Below, piece after piece: positions 34,522 through 47,083 of a stretch of DNA of 64,000 bases. Both the position numbers and the translations under genes were made by a program. Positions within the stretch are counted from its first letter, which is position 1. Every line of letters starts with the position of its first letter. The DNA comes from Branchiostoma belcheri (Eukaryota > Chordata > Leptocardii > Amphioxiformes > Branchiostomatidae), in NCBI RefSeq assembly GCF_001625305.1, contig NW_017803669.1:124001-188000 (forward strand), read 5' to 3'. Below the pieces are notes generated by a model that was not told the origin of the DNA, made no database searches, and worked only from the letters and a program-made list of their open reading frames with translations.

Positions 34522-35209
34522 TAAGGTTAGTGATGCCTTAGATTTAATATGAGTAGTTCTAGCCGGTTAAATGACTGTTTGAGCTTCCTGAAATGGGAAC
34601 AATAGCTTAGAGTCAGACAGTTTTCCACCAGAGGCTGGGTAGGTCTTGTACTGCTGTGCTGACTGCACCCCAAATGTGCAGTTTTGACAGCTAATTTCCA
34701 GATTTTGTACACGGAGTTGTGTGGAATGCACCTCTGGCAATGAGCAGCAAGCAGGGATGGTTCATCAATCTGTGACAGATTTGACAGTGAGTTTTTAGAC
34801 TAGTCTTGTAACACAACCAAACGATATCCTGCTAACATTGTGGCAACTTGTCAGCTGCCTACACCAGGGTGTAATAATTATTCTTCTAGTCCTTGCTGGC
34901 ACATTATCCAAATGTTTTCCAATAGATCATCAATCTGATGATTCTATCCCTAGATCTGTGAGGGTTGGTATTACTCAAAAAGAAAGTTGTGGTGGTGAAG
35001 TGACAGCTATTTCTTTGAGCAGTGCAACAGGAAAAGCAGATGTGGCAAAGATGAGTTTGCAATCAATTTTTCACTTTAGTGAAAAGTTTTGTCGAATTAA
35101 TCTGCAAATGCTTCAATATAGTGCATCTGCTACCTTGCTCAGGGCAACAATGATCTGAACTACTTCTTGCTGGTATTTTTCTTTTAAATTGTTTTTATTG
35201 TCCAAACAG
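34522..35209. other. No gene recognised
   Basis: The plus-strand ORF 34838-35158 (106 codons) starts with a hydrophobic stretch (VIIILLVLAGTLSKC) but has no recognisable domain or matching splice partners; I leave it uncalled. Confidence 0.4.
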
Positions 35210-35585
35210 TACCCGTGCAGTCGCAGCCTTTATACGGCTGAATTGATGCAGGGTATCACATTATAACCAATACAAATCACAACAATTACAACATTCAAAT
35301 AATACAAATGATACACATATTTGTTCCACAATTATTTTGTGGAACTGTCGCAAGGGTCTGTGCGGCTGCCATTCGGCGCCACAAGGTGACCTCAATACGA
35401 CTTTCCCCAACTGAAGTTAGGTACCCATTCACACCTGGGTGGAGTGAGGAAATTCGTGTAAAGTGCCTTTCCCAAGGGCACAACGTCGGGGCGCATGTTC
35501 AGACATGTCCCGGGTACGACTCGGAATCGAACCCGGGTCTCCCGGTTCACAGTCTATTGCTCTAACCACTACACCACCCGACGCC
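35210..35585 (-). mobile_element. tRNA-derived SINE, same family as at 41734
   Basis: On the minus strand: A box TGTAGTGGTTAGAGC (35561-35575), B box GGGTTCGATTCCG (35522-35534), then GTTGTGCCCTTGGGAAAGGC and CACTTTACACGAATTTCC. The 3' part toward 35210 is AT-rich. The element's far end is uncertain. Confidence 0.85.
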
Positions 35586-36349
35586 ATGACAAAAGAATTT
35601 GTAAAAGAAAAAGAATAAGTATAGTTTAAACCTGCTGGATTGTGTCCAAGTGTACACTTGATGAAAACTCTTTTGCCTGCTTTAAAAGGCTCGAGGCTAG
35701 ATAATTGTCTCCTGCTTGAAGTCCATTTTTGTTGACACTGACTTCCTGCAAACTACATTTTGTGCAGATGGCATGGCTCAAAATGCATTTTTGGCAATAG
35801 ATGCACTGTTGCCCCTAACCTAAAAATCTAGGTACAGAATTTAAACAAGTGCTTTTGCAAAAGCTGACGTTTGCCCGTTTCATTTGATCTTTTTGCACAA
35901 CAAAATTGTATGCAACAAATGTGTTTTTTCTTTGAAGTGATGATATGACCTTTGATTGAAATCTAGCTCCCCTTCATACTCATATACATTCTGTGCATTA
36001 GTATGAAGGGATTTTTACTGTTGGCATGTAGAGAGTTTAAATATTTTATTTAAATAAGATACTGTACACATTTTCCACAATGATCTGAATACAGTACACT
36101 CAAGTACACATAAAATCACTTTTACTTGGAATATACAGCTCCTGGTGAATTCTAATACAACAACATTATATTGCATAAAAAGGAATCAAGATATTACTAC
36201 CGGTGAATTTTATGACTACAGACTATCCTGGGTGCTGAACTGACTATTCAGCTGAAAGGCTTAGATATATTACAAGGACGGTATTCTCCTTTCCGGAGCT
36301 CTAAAAATCATAGGTTAAGGCCGGGCAAACATGAAAAAAATTGGGGTTC

Positions 36350-36480
36350 AAATTCGACTTTCACGGACCGCATAAACTGCTTACGTCACAGGGGGGACAT
36401 TTCGAATAGAAATACGTCACAGGGGGGACATTTTGAAAGTTCCTTTCACGGATCACATAAACTGCATACGTCACAGAACA
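36350..36480. repeat. Duplicated ACGTCACAGGGGGGACATTT block
   Basis: TTTCACGGA.C.CATAAACTGC and TACGTCACAGGGGGGACATT are each present twice in 120 bp. TACGTCAC occurs three times and resembles a CRE (TGACGTA). Confidence 0.7.
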
Positions 36481-36599
36481 AAATAACCTTAAATTGTTGT
36501 GCGGAATGCCAGCATACAAATGGTGCCTGTTTTCCTGCCATTTCGACATGTTGAAATGAAATAGAATATTGTAATTTGAGTTTAGAAAACCATAAATTA

Positions 36600-36714
36600 A
36601 ACTATTAATTATGATCTTACTTCCATGTACAATGAGACAAATCGCCCCCAATAACAATTTTACATAAACTCTACATATTTCATGTGGAGGTATGAGATCT
36701 CCGAATTCTTGTTT
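36600..36714. mobile_element. Helentron-like fragment, right end
   Basis: TTCATGTGGAGGTATGAGAT CTCCGAATTCTTGTTT is the family end; about 100 bp before it is too diverged to assign firmly. Confidence 0.5.
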
Positions 36715-37849
36715 AAGTACTTAAGTCGGAAATTGAGCTGTATTTTATATTTGACTGATTCAGAAGTCAGTTGTCACAGTATAAGGTGCATGTATAAATC
36801 AAAGGCTAATGTTTAGTTGAAGATTACTTTGATAAGTAAATCATATGGACATGAATGATGGTCTTAACACTATGCCAAAATGAGTAATCTTGTTAATGAA
36901 AGATGGACACAAAGTGCAATGTAGTAGTGGTAATTGTAGTAGTACTGGTTATTCATTCATTTCACATAGTACATACATGTAATATATGTAAATGTTACAT
37001 GTTGAAAGTCTTGGCAGCCTTAGGGCTGAATTACACTTCTTGCAACTTAAAAACTTTAAAAATGTTCAACCTCACACAGTCACGCTATTGACTTAATACA
37101 TCACAATACCAGTTAAACAGTGATTGTCCAGTATGCATGTGTGTAAAATCTGGCATGTTAACACTCAATATCTGAATAACCATAGTATAGGCTTTTATCA
37201 TTCAACAACTTTGTCATGAAATAGATCAGGCTCTTTGTAAATCTTTCAGTTGTAGACAAAGACAGCTATAATGATAATAACCATAATCTGTAAGTGAGAC
37301 CAAAGGGCTTTGATCCATTAGAAACAGCAAATATGAGTTTGTAAATTCTACTCAAATTCTACTCAATCTAGTAAACTTGACTTTAGCGAAGGACAGACCA
37401 CTGCTGTAAAAGCTAAAAGACGACAGCCAATAATAATGTATAAAGGTTGCACTATATAGCTATAAAAGGGGCCAATTCTAATTATACTCTATCAGGAAAG
37501 CCTCTTGAAAGTTTATTACCTGTTTTGATCCTGGTGTTGACATGTTTCAAAGTTGTGGTGAGGAAAGACTTGTCATTGTTGAACTGCTGGGTCATCCAAA
37601 GTCATGGCAAACTTCCTCCTGATGTAATAGATGCCCTTATGATGTGCAGGGCTTTGTTGGATGACTGGTGTCTTCCCTAGCTAATAAAAGATGATGTACA
37701 TCCTATCATCTGGGTGTTTGTACTGTAGGAGGCTGCATTAGTAGCCGCACATTTTTCAGTGTGGTGAAGCTGATGGCTCTATCTGTTGGCTGGTGAAAAG
37801 CTGTTCCTTTTCATGCTGTGGTAAAAGCATGATTACTCAGAGCAATACT

Positions 37850-38465
37850 GCAGGCTGCAAATGGAGGCAACAAAGCCATTCTTCAAAAGTTGTAGTCTTG
37901 ATAGAGAGTGGAACTTTTTTGGCAAAATGTAAATTTTCGGTCTGAATATAGCAAACGTCGATAGAAAATAGCAAAAACACAATTTTAGGTGGTGTATGCC
38001 AAACGTTTGAATAATGTTCCGTGGCATGTATCCAAGTTCACAATCGTTTGGCTAGCAGGGAACTTAAATAATTTCAAAGATGATTTGTTTTTGTATTAGG
38101 GCACAGTGGCCAAAAATATACATTTGTCTGAAAATACACAATTTTAAATGGTTCATGTCAGAGGCGTGAATGATGTTCTGTGGACATGTGTCCAAGGTAT
38201 CCCCATACCAAATTTCAGGTCATTCAGATTTAATGCCAGCACTCCAGATCCCAAAATGTACATTTGTTGCCTAAGAATGGCTGAAAAACCCAAATGCAAA
38301 CAATTTTAAAAGCATGTATAAAAAATTGAATGAAAGAAACTTGTCTGAGGGTATTAGGCCACTCTACATCCACTCCAAATTTCAGGTCATTTGGCCAAAA
38401 AATGAAGAAGTTGAATACATTTAACAAAATGGCAAGAGGAGGAGGAGAAGAAGAAGATTTCATCC
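37850..38465 (-). repeat. Helitron-associated tandem units, reversed
   Basis: The same unit in reverse: CATACCAAATTTCAGGTCAT, GGACATGTGTCCAAGG, AAATGTACATTTGTTGCC. It lies head to head with the forward array at 38935. Confidence 0.65.
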
Positions 38466-38934
38466 ACGCATGGACTGAAATATAATGACCACTGGAAAGA
38501 GAGAACCTTTACAACAACAAGTTGTTCAGCACCGTGGACAGTGGCTTCACCCATCGAGAGACCATAAGGGTAAAATTTACCATTACAGGCTGTCCAAGTG
38601 ATGGCTTCCCCTACTGAATTATAGATATCACTGGCTTTTACTGCTGGCCTGGTGCACTCCCCTGCCAGCTGCTATAAAGCCCTCCAAATTGGTCATTTTC
38701 TGGGGATGTCATTTCGGTGGTTGTTTGTGACACACCGCATGCAATGATGTGGGGTAGGAAATCGACTAGTACATCTTTTGTTAGGAGGGTATTTTATGTA
38801 CAGAATGTCTTTTCAGTCTTCTTTATACATCACAAATAGTTTCAGAGTATCATCATTATCAGGTCAGGTTTTCCTGGTATATACATGTAGTTACATCACG
38901 AAGCATTAAAGGTGTTGGTTTCAATGTTGGTTTT

Positions 38935-39835
38935 TACCTTTGGATGAAATATATTGTTTTCCCTTGTGTTTCTCCTCATTCTCCCGCTCTTGCTATTTCT
39001 TTAGTCGATTCAGTTTCTTCAAATGACCTGAATTTTGGTATGGAAGTAGAGTCACATCGCAAAATACCCCCAGACGGTAAAATTTTTTTAAAAAATAAGA
39101 ATTACATGTATTGGCTTTTAAATTTGTTTCCTTTGTTGTTTTTTTGGGCCATTTTCATTTAAGATATGTACATTTTTGGATCTGGAGCCTTGGTATTAAG
39201 TCTGAATGACCTGAAATTTGGCATGGGGAAACCTTGGACCCATGGCTACAGAATGTCATTCACGCTTTTGACATGTACATCACTTTAGAATTGTGTAAAA
39301 TAAGGCTTTTTGGCTATTTTCAAACATTGTTTGTACATTCATTTTTGGCTGCTGTGTGCTAATATTAAGACCAAATGACCTAAAATTTGGTATGGGAGTG
39401 CTTTGGATGCATTCTCATAAAACATGAATTACACCTTTATCATATGCCACTTTGAAATGAAGTAAGGGCTTTTTGGCTATTTTCGGACAAAAAAATATAC
39501 ATTTTGGGCTCCTGTGCCCTATTATTTAAACCAAATTATTTAAACCAAATAGACCTGAAATTTGGTATGGGTGATACTTGGATACATGCCCACAGAATGT
39601 CATTCACTCCTTTGGCATGTGTCACTTTAAATTATGTAAAATAGGACTTTTTTTACCAAAAATGTACATTTTTGGCTCCCGTTCCCTAATACGAAAACTA
39701 AATGACCTGAAATTTGGTATGGGGGAGCCTTGGACACATGCTGACAGAACGTTATTCACTTGTTTGGCATACACCAAATAAAATATTTTTTATTTAATAC
39801 AAAAATGTACATTGGTTCTGACCTTAGAATCTCAA
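38935..39835 (+). repeat. Helitron-associated tandem units, about 150 bp each
   Basis: After a start like that at 53920 (TTTTCCCTTGTGTTTCTCC ... CTTTAGTCGATTCAG) there are about four to five tandem units: TGTACATTTTTGG..CT, CCAAATGACCTGAAATTTGG, TATGGGGGAGCCTTGGACAC, GAATGTCATTCAC and GGCTATTTTC. Units are about 150 bp and differ by many substitutions. No 3' CTAG hairpin was seen. Confidence 0.7.
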
Positions 39836-39954
39836 AACCAAATAACCTGAAGAACACTGTTATTATACAATACTCTATATTGTTTTTTTATAATATTTGT
39901 TACCGAATAGAACTACACAGGGTTTATTGCCTTCATCAGACGGATATAAAATCA

Positions 39955-40205
39955 GTCTGCTTTAGTGTGGGAGACTGTGGATTTAGCAGCATAACTCTTG
40001 AAGGCATGGATCAATGTTCATGACTTTTGGCAGGCAGGTTACAATTGGGGAGACCAGTTGTCAAACAGGCTTCATGAGGGTCCCTGTGTCACTACAGTGG
40101 ACCTTTTGTGTTTGTCGTTTGTTAGTAGCATAACTCAAGTATATGTAACATAAATGGATGTTCATGATTTTTGGTAGGCAGGTTACCATTGTAAAAACCA
40201 AGGTT
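39955..40205. repeat. Degenerate 140-bp-type repeat
   Basis: Units with ATAACTCTTGAAGGCATGGA, TTCATGACTTTTGGCAGGCA and GGACCTTTTGTGTTTGTCG. It is interrupted by the family 2 MITE at 40207 and resumes after it. Confidence 0.6.
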
Positions 40206-40206
40206 A

Positions 40207-40586
40207 GGCCACACCAATTTAATTTGTTGGTTCTCGGATTTTTTCAGAAAAAATATGAAGCGACAGGGCGAAAAAAAAATAAAAATAAAAACAGGTCTAG
40301 GCATCCTATTATAGGCTTAAATGCTACAAAATGAGCCATGAAGTCAACACAAAAGGCTGGGTTAAAATTTAAACATTGAATTTTGAACTTTTAATCAAAC
40401 CACTGCAATGATAGATGGGAAAACTGAAACAACTAGGAAGAAAAGGACTTTCCTCAACTGTTGGGGGGAAAAACATGAGCATTTTTCAGTTGATTCAGGA
40501 CCAGAATCAAATTTTTTTTTTTTTTTGCAAATCAGAAAAAAACGAAAAGGCGAATCCGAGAACCAACAAATTAAATTGGTGTGGCC
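40207..40586. mobile_element. PIF/Harbinger-like MITE family 2, complete copy
   Basis: A 380-bp element with practically perfect inverted ends GGCCACACCAATTTAATTTG running on to TTGGTTCTCGGATT. TTA lies on both sides (40204-40206, 40587-40589). The interior has ATAAAAATAAAAACAGG, GGCATCCTATTATAGG and a long T-run. The terminal nonamer equals that of family 1 while interiors differ. Confidence 0.88.
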
Positions 40587-40589
40587 TTA

Positions 40590-40805
40590 AGTTCAAAAAA
40601 GGCCTCGTGGGGGGGGGTTCCCTACATTACTGCAGTGGATCTGTTGTGTTTGTCGTTTGTTAGCAAGATAACTCAAGTATGTGTAAATGAATGTTCATGA
40701 GTTTTGGCAAGTTACCATTGTAGAGACCAGGGCTAAGTTTAAAAAAATGGGCCTCGTGGGGGGTCCCTACATCACTGCAGTGGACCTTTTAGTTAGTTTG
40801 TCAGT
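40590..40805. repeat. Degenerate 140-bp-type repeat, continuation
   Basis: Continuation after the MITE: GGCCTCGTGGGGGG, GTTGTGTTTGTCGTTTGTTA, TTCATGAGTTTTGGCAAGTT and a second GGGCCTCGTGGGGGGTCC. Confidence 0.6.
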
Positions 40806-40859
40806 AGTTCAAGTTCTGGAAGAGCAATTGCCTTTATTCTTGTATGGTGAATAGGTTTT

Positions 40860-40920
40860 GGGTCATACTGTAGTCAAGTTAAGTCAATCTTTATTGCACA
40901 ATTGTAACGGGTACAATGTA
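40860..40920 (-). pseudogene. Possible LINE 3' tail
   Basis: On the minus strand CAATTGTGCAATAAAGATTG ACTTAACTTGAC resembles LINE 3' ends. Very short. Confidence 0.3.
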
Positions 40921-41670
40921 TGGCAAGCTCTTCAACAGTACTACATATCTACATGTAGCTAACATCTACTCTCACGTCTACAGTAATGCTTACAAGGTCT
41001 CTGTATTGAAATCCATAATACCTTCTTGGTCTAGTTCTGGTACTCAGTGTACTTTTGATTTTCGAACAGAAAGAATTACCTCTAGAACACCTAGAAACAG
41101 GTGTGGCATACACTGTAAGCCTGCACTCCACCAGAAAGCTAAACACAGCAGTTTGAAGAAATCATTACCTGAATAATGAAGATAAAGTGTGCCTTAGAGG
41201 CAGGCCTGCTTACCAAGTAATCTAGAAATTGAATCAGGCGGCATCACATCCATGATTGAACAGCCAAGCTGTTCCAATTTCTTCCACCTTGTGCAGCTAC
41301 TTGGGGGTATTTCTCCCAGATTTGCCCCATAATTAACGGAAAATTGGAACCAGGCACTGACCGAGAAATGAGAATGCCAGGATAACGGTTATGTGAGATG
41401 GGCAGGGCTTTGGTGGATCAAGGAACTCATGAAAAATGCTGTTAACACAGCAAAATCATGGTAAATCTAACTTTCTTTAATAGTATTTACTTCAGAATAA
41501 CGAATCAGAATCTGTAGCTTTCTTAAGGATATTTACATCTAACTCCCTGCTTAGAAACTCATTATTACTGAATGACAAAATTATTCAAGCAATGCTGGGA
41601 ACCTTAATTTGTTGTTCCCAATGTGTGTTGCAAAGAAGTAATCTATGAGCTATTTTGACTTCAATCAGAA
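40921..41670. other. No gene recognised
   Basis: An 86-codon plus-strand ORF (40916-41176) overlaps an opposite ORF; no motif. Confidence 0.5.
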
Positions 41671-41733
41671 CTAGAGTTCCTTGATCTCATACCTTTGCCA
41701 AATTATGTTTATATTAATAATCTTTATGACTGA

Positions 41734-41988
41734 GTAATGGCGTCGGTGGCGTAACGGTTAGAGCGTTGGACTCAGAACCGAGAGGTCCCGGGTTCGATAC
41801 TCACCGTGGCCCGATGTTGTGCCCTTGGGAAAGGCACTTCACACGACTTCCCCACCTATACGGTGGAGTGACGCCCACCAAGCCTCTAAGGCTAATCTGT
41901 CTGTCAAGGTGCCAAAAACACCTTACGGATTTGGTGCGCCGATGTGACAACATCTCATATCTGCCACTGAGAGCCGTAAAATTTTTTT
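41734..41988 (+). mobile_element. tRNA-derived SINE with 11-bp target duplication
   Basis: A box GGCGTAACGGTTAGAGC (from 41748), B box GGGTTCGATAC (41790-41800), then GTGCCCTTGGGAAAGGCACT and a T-rich 3' end. TTTATGACTGA is repeated at 41723-41733 and 41989-41999. It sits inside a Helentron-like element. Confidence 0.9.
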
Positions 41989-42727
41989 TTTATGACTGAC
42001 AAATTATGAATTATCAGACCAGATTATGCAAATAGAATCCTCATTTGCATGAACTATATCAGTTGATCATATTCTCCACCAAAAGACAGTCTTATCTTGA
42101 CAAAAAATGCCATTCTAGCAGTTCCTCATAAATTATACAAATGAGGTCCTTTTTTTAAATATGTTTATGTTTAATGAATATGTTCACAATCACTTGATTT
42201 TCAAATACCCCAAGTATGAAACTCCAGGCAGTTACTATTATTGGCTTATAAGATTTTCTCAATAGTTATGCAAATTGAGTCTTCATTTACATAATCATTT
42301 TCTATATGTTTTTCTCTAGTTCTCAATTACATATGTCACAAGCTTGAATAGTCCTATCATGGAATGCAGCTGATTTATAGAATTTCCTCATCATCACCAT
42401 AGATCATGCAAAGCGCCTCCATATTTGCATAACTGTCACATAAGCTACCCACATATCACAAATCATGACGATCCGTCAATCGGTTCTTGAGTTATCCTCT
42501 TTTGAATGTTATCAAACAAATGCCCCTGCAGTTCCAGGACAAGCCGCCAGGGGGCCCAAACTCACGTCACTTCTTTCCCAGCACAAGGCCTGCCTATCAA
42601 CCAAATTTCGTCACCCTAGCATGTCCAGATCATGAGATATCAAAATTGGAAGTTCAGCTGCAGTACCATAGGAAGCCGCTAGGGGGGCCCAAAATCTAAT
42701 CATCTGGAGGTCTCATCAAGATCTAAC

Positions 42728-42940
42728 ATCCGTGTCCATAATATCACCAGGGTCCATAATATTGCCACCTTGAGAAATAGTGTGCTTTAAAATATTTTTA
42801 CAGCAACATACCCTAGGTATATGTACATTTGAGGTGTGCAGGAGTGCATACCAAAAGTATGTTGCATTAAAAATATCTTAAAGCACACTTTTTCTCAAGG
42901 TGGCGATATTATGGACCCTGGTGATATTATGGACACAGAT
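42728..42940. mobile_element. 213-bp fold-back inside Helentron-like element
   Basis: Inverted ends ATCCGTGTCCATAATATCAC and the complement, with arms of about 80 bp (GGTCCATAATATTGCCACCT, TGAGAAA.AGTGTGCTTTAA) around a 50-bp loop. The uninterrupted sequence is visible at 16070-16090 (AAGACCTACCCACC). Confidence 0.85.
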
Positions 42941-43067
42941 ATTACCCACCTACCAAATATGAAATCAATCCATTTAAGCTTTCCCAAATTATCATGTTCA
43001 CAGACGGACAGACAGACATACACACACAAACGCCTCTGAAAACATTACCTTCTTGGCGAAGGTAAAT

Positions 43068-43821
43068 ATGATTCATAGGCATCTTGTCCTTTTATGACAT
43101 GTATATGAAATGTAAAATAGATATAAAAATTGATACAAGAATTGTTCCTCTTACTGTTTTATGTCCTTTTCATCTGTTTCAACTTGTCCTGAATGTAACC
43201 ATACTCAAGAAATTTGAACTGGCCATGCAGGTGTTTTTGTTATTCATAGATGGTTATATTTTGACCTTGTGTCATGCACACTATGTGTAAAAGATGAAGC
43301 AATACCAATAGGCAAAACCATAAAGCTTACCGAAGTCCATAGCTCACTGAATGTAGGGATTCATATCAAATGCCACTTCTGAATAATTCTGTAGTTGAAG
43401 AGCTTTGCTGTACAGTGGATTAGGGTTTATGGTTTGACTATGAAATTGCATTGGTAGTACAAAATGTATCATTGTTTATGTTGTACTGTGTCACACTGCT
43501 TGAAGACATTTGAGAAAAGAAAGACACTGTGCCATTGCTGCATTTGCAGCAATTATGTGTGTTTCAGGTTTCTTGTATTTGCTGTATGGGGTTTAAGGAA
43601 AACTCCAACAGTGTCAAGTTACTGACAATATCTCAACAACATCATCACAAAGGGGGCACATCAAGAGTTTGTTTTCCCTGGTTATGACATTTTTAATGAT
43701 TTTGTTTCTATCAGATACATTAAGAAGTACTTTAGTCTGTAAATTCATTAATTTTTGCTTAGACTTAGTTTTGTGGTAGAAGTGGAAATGAATTTTTCAC
43801 AGTGTTTTAAGTGTGCATTTA
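43068..43821. other. No gene recognised
   Basis: Short ORFs only. Confidence 0.55.
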
Positions 43822-44045
43822 AAACATCAATTGGTAAAAAATAGCAAAAAAGTCACATTTTACATAATTTTAAAGTGATAAACGCCAAAAGCAGAATTAA
43901 CATTCTGTGGGCTTGTATCCAAGGATCTCCCATACCATGTTTTGGGTCATTTAGTTTTAATATTAGGGCACAGAGCCAAAAAAGCCCAATTTTGCACAAT
44001 TTTAAAACTGTCAGGTGTATGACAAAAGTGTGAAGTGGTGAAGCC
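43822..44045 (-). repeat. Helitron-associated units, reversed fragment
   Basis: Two reversed units (CACATTTTACATAATTTTAA AGTG; GTATCCAAGGATCTCCCATA CC). It ends next to a GTGA microsatellite. Confidence 0.55.
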
Positions 44046-44098
44046 ATAAAAAACGCTGCAAATGTTTCATGACCGGCAGCAGTATAATCAAAACCAGG

Positions 44099-44150
44099 AT
44101 AGTGAGTGAGTGAGTGAGTAAGTGAGTGAGTGAGTGAGTGAGTGAGTATG
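44099..44150. repeat. (GTGA)n microsatellite
   Basis: About 12 GTGA units with one AAGT variant. Confidence 0.95.
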
Positions 44151-46244
44151 AAATTTGTTGTCCTTTAATTTGAGTATGGACTTTGATAAACAACTTCCTA
44201 TAACATTAATTTTTGAGTAGCTTACTGTAAGTTCAATGAACATACAGATTACATGTAGGCTGTTGCAATGGACATTCTGGGAAACATTTTTCTTTATTCA
44301 GTGCCTCTATAGTGCACAAATCTGGACACAATGGAAGAAGATGCATAGCTTGCAGCATTTCAAAGTCTGGCAGTTTCATTGCTACTTTGCTATGTACATT
44401 AAATTTTGTATTGTACATCCAATCACAGACAACACAAAACACACATAAAAGTAGTAGCCATACAGATAGAGCATACAGATTTGACATTTATGGTCTGGTC
44501 CTCTCACCAACATGATTGCACATCAGATTCTGTACCTTGTAAACTGTAGAAGGTGTTTTCTGAATCATTTCATAAGACAGTTGTCTAGGATTTTGCATTT
44601 GAAGGGAGCATTTACACTTATATATCCAAACTTAATCAAATTTTCCATGGATTTCACATGTTCATGTACAAGATCTTTGTCAATTGAGATGAGCTTTTGA
44701 GGTTCCCGAATCTAACCATTCTGTTTGTAGACTTTGAATACATCCATCAAACTATGCAAAATAAAGAGATATCAGAGATATCAGAGATAACATAATGTCA
44801 TTTTGCTCAGAAAATAGGCCTTAAGTGAGTATTATGCTTAAAGGCAGTCTCAAGAGTAGAGGCCAGTAAAATTTATCTACAGATTAACTATAGGAATTGT
44901 AATATTCAACTAACTGAGTAGCACCCCTCCATGCTGACCCACGCATGAGGGTGTGGGATTGACGCCCACCTTACTATGTAATTGTGGAGTCCAATGGGAT
45001 AATTGCTGAAGATCTACATGTAGGTTATTTTGGGGCTCAAAGCAATTCATTTACATACTGCAAACCTTATTTTCAAGATCATCCCCAGATATGATAACAG
45101 CTGCTGCTGCTTTTTTGAGGTCGCCAATCTTAAGGATGGGGTGATTGTCAGAGATCAAAGTCACCTTTTGACCAAACCAAATGGAAAACAATATTGCAAA
45201 GGTTATAAGTTGATATTATTATCCGGAAACAAATTGAAGAAACAGTTTTCGAGATCAATCAAAGACTTTTTAAGAGCCGCCGCTTTGAAGTTTGTCCAAT
45301 GGTATTTTGGGAAATAACACGTTCCACAGTGGTGTAATTGATCTGCAGGGTACTTGGGTACCAAAGTATTGATGCGGTAAAATATGACTGCTGCCTAGTC
45401 CAAACTCAATGTCAAGTTGCCAGTACAATTAAAATTATTACTTTTTAGAATTTAAAAAGATAGTATCTAAAGAAGTAAAACATTGAACCTTCTGCTCTTG
45501 GGCCTTTTTAAAGAATTTATAGAATCTATCACCTTCTGAAAGTATAGAGCTTCTGCTTTTCCCAAGAGATGCATGGGTCCAAGTTTACAGAATCTGATAT
45601 TCTAAGACTTATGAAAACCTCAGTCCCATCTGAAATAATAGTTACTGTAGAGTTTTTGCTTGTACCCCAAAACAGACAAGTAACTTTTATAGATATGCAA
45701 ACTCCTGTGACCTGCTCTTAGTATGTTTCAGTACAGTTACATTTGTAACATTACAATCTCCCTCATCACACCAAAACACAAGCAGTTATGATATAAGACA
45801 TTTCCACACAGGGCTGCAGTCTTCATGCTGCCTATGGTAATCATAGAAAGAAGCTGCCAAATGAATAATTAATTGTATACAATCATATATTTTGACAGGA
45901 ACAACACTGGGGCAGTCTGTCCTGCCCAGCATATATTTGTAGATAATATCTAATACTATTATCATAGCTTTTCAATTATCAATGTTGTATGTACATTAGC
46001 CAGATGCCAGCACCGAGAACCAGTCTTTGATGATCTACATGTACGTTACTTTGCCATAGTTATATAGAAATTGCACATTTTGGAAAGTTTTGCAACACAG
46101 ACACAACAGGTACACATTTCATTCTATTGTATACAGCCACACATGGGTATTCTGTAGCCTGCATGGTTTATTGTAGCTACCATACAGACGCCCCTACTGT
46201 AGAGGTACAGGTATAACTGACTGCTATCAACATGATGATCAAAC
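44151..46244. other. No gene recognised
   Basis: The 95-codon plus-strand ORF 45030-45317 ends in a basic stretch (KKQFSRSIKDFLRAAALKF) without a known domain. No repeat family assigned. Confidence 0.45.
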
Positions 46245-47083
46245 AGGGGTGCCCTAACATTGCATGCTTTTTTCATGTGCTCAAACTTACAGCAAGCCAT
46301 TGCTAGTTGTCAGAGGGTTTTCATGAATGAATTTTTGAAATCAGTCATGAAATGAAATGCACTCATACTGTTCATAAGTTTTATTCTGAACCAATGATGA
46401 TGATGATGATGAAGCCCTTTACGCTTTTTGTCACAAGCGGCAAATGTGCCTTTGTGAATGTGCTAGTCAGTGTTTCCTAACTTCACACGCTTTTGTAATT
46501 TTGCTCTCTTCAGATGGCGCTCTCTTCTGGTGATGGATTTAAGTACTAAACAGAAATAAGAATTGAATTTTATGATATGTCAGCTTTCTTTTGACAGTGT
46601 ATTTTTGAATGTGTGCTTGTCATGTCATGTCATATGAGGAGGGCTGTGTTTGACAGAAAACCTGACCATTGGACAGAAAACGTGCAATGAACTCGCATGG
46701 AAATCATAGGAAATGCAGATGACAGTGGTGTTGACGTTGTTTTTCTCAGGTCAGTTTTCTACTAAATGCTCATTCAGAGACCCAAATAATACTGTTTTGT
46801 AAAGATATATTTGTGGCAGTTGTGTGATTTCTTGGTAAAGGTCGTATATTTCTGGGAACAAGCTGCCACTATGAGTATGAAGCAACCCTCTTTTCAGCGA
46901 CATTATTATTATTGGTTTAAGTCTGTTTTTCGACAACAATTAATGACCATCTAGAAAGTATACTTTGTATGCAAATAACTGCTGTATGCATGCATCAGTG
47001 GCAACAAACACAGTGTAGCTATGCATAATAGCATTGATACACCTGTGCAAAGTTAGTGTGCGTGCAATGTTAGGGCATCCCCA
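46245..47083. mobile_element. 0.85-kb AGGGGTGCCC element, complete copy 1
   Basis: About 839 bp with inverted ends AGGGGTGCCCTAACATTGCA and TGCAATGTTAGGGCATCCCC. The interior shares with copy 2 the blocks TTGCTAGTTGTCAGA, a TTACAAGCRGCAAA-like block, TTGACGTTGTTTTTC and GTTGTGTGA..CTTGGTAAAG in the same order. No protein is visible. I could not recognise a target duplication. Confidence 0.8.

Larger units (their letters stand above)
35586..37849. other. No gene recognised
   Basis: Apart from the duplicated CRE-like block (36350) and a Helentron-like end (36600) nothing is recognised. Confidence 0.5.
41671..43067. mobile_element. Helentron-like element with nested SINE and fold-back
   Basis: It starts CTAGAGTTCCTTGATCTCAT ACCTTTGCCAA and ends AACGCCTCTGAAAACATTAC with hairpin ACCTTCTTGGCGAAGGT (43047-43063). 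The two ends pair as CCTTYGCCAA / TTGGCGAAGG. A tRNA-derived SINE (41734-41988) and a 213-bp fold-back (42728-42940) are inserted inside it and are therefore younger. Confidence 0.78.

Noticed and set aside
34838-35158. 106-codon ORF with N-terminal hydrophobic segment
   Set aside because: No recognisable domain, no supporting splice sites or conserved partner; could arise by chance.
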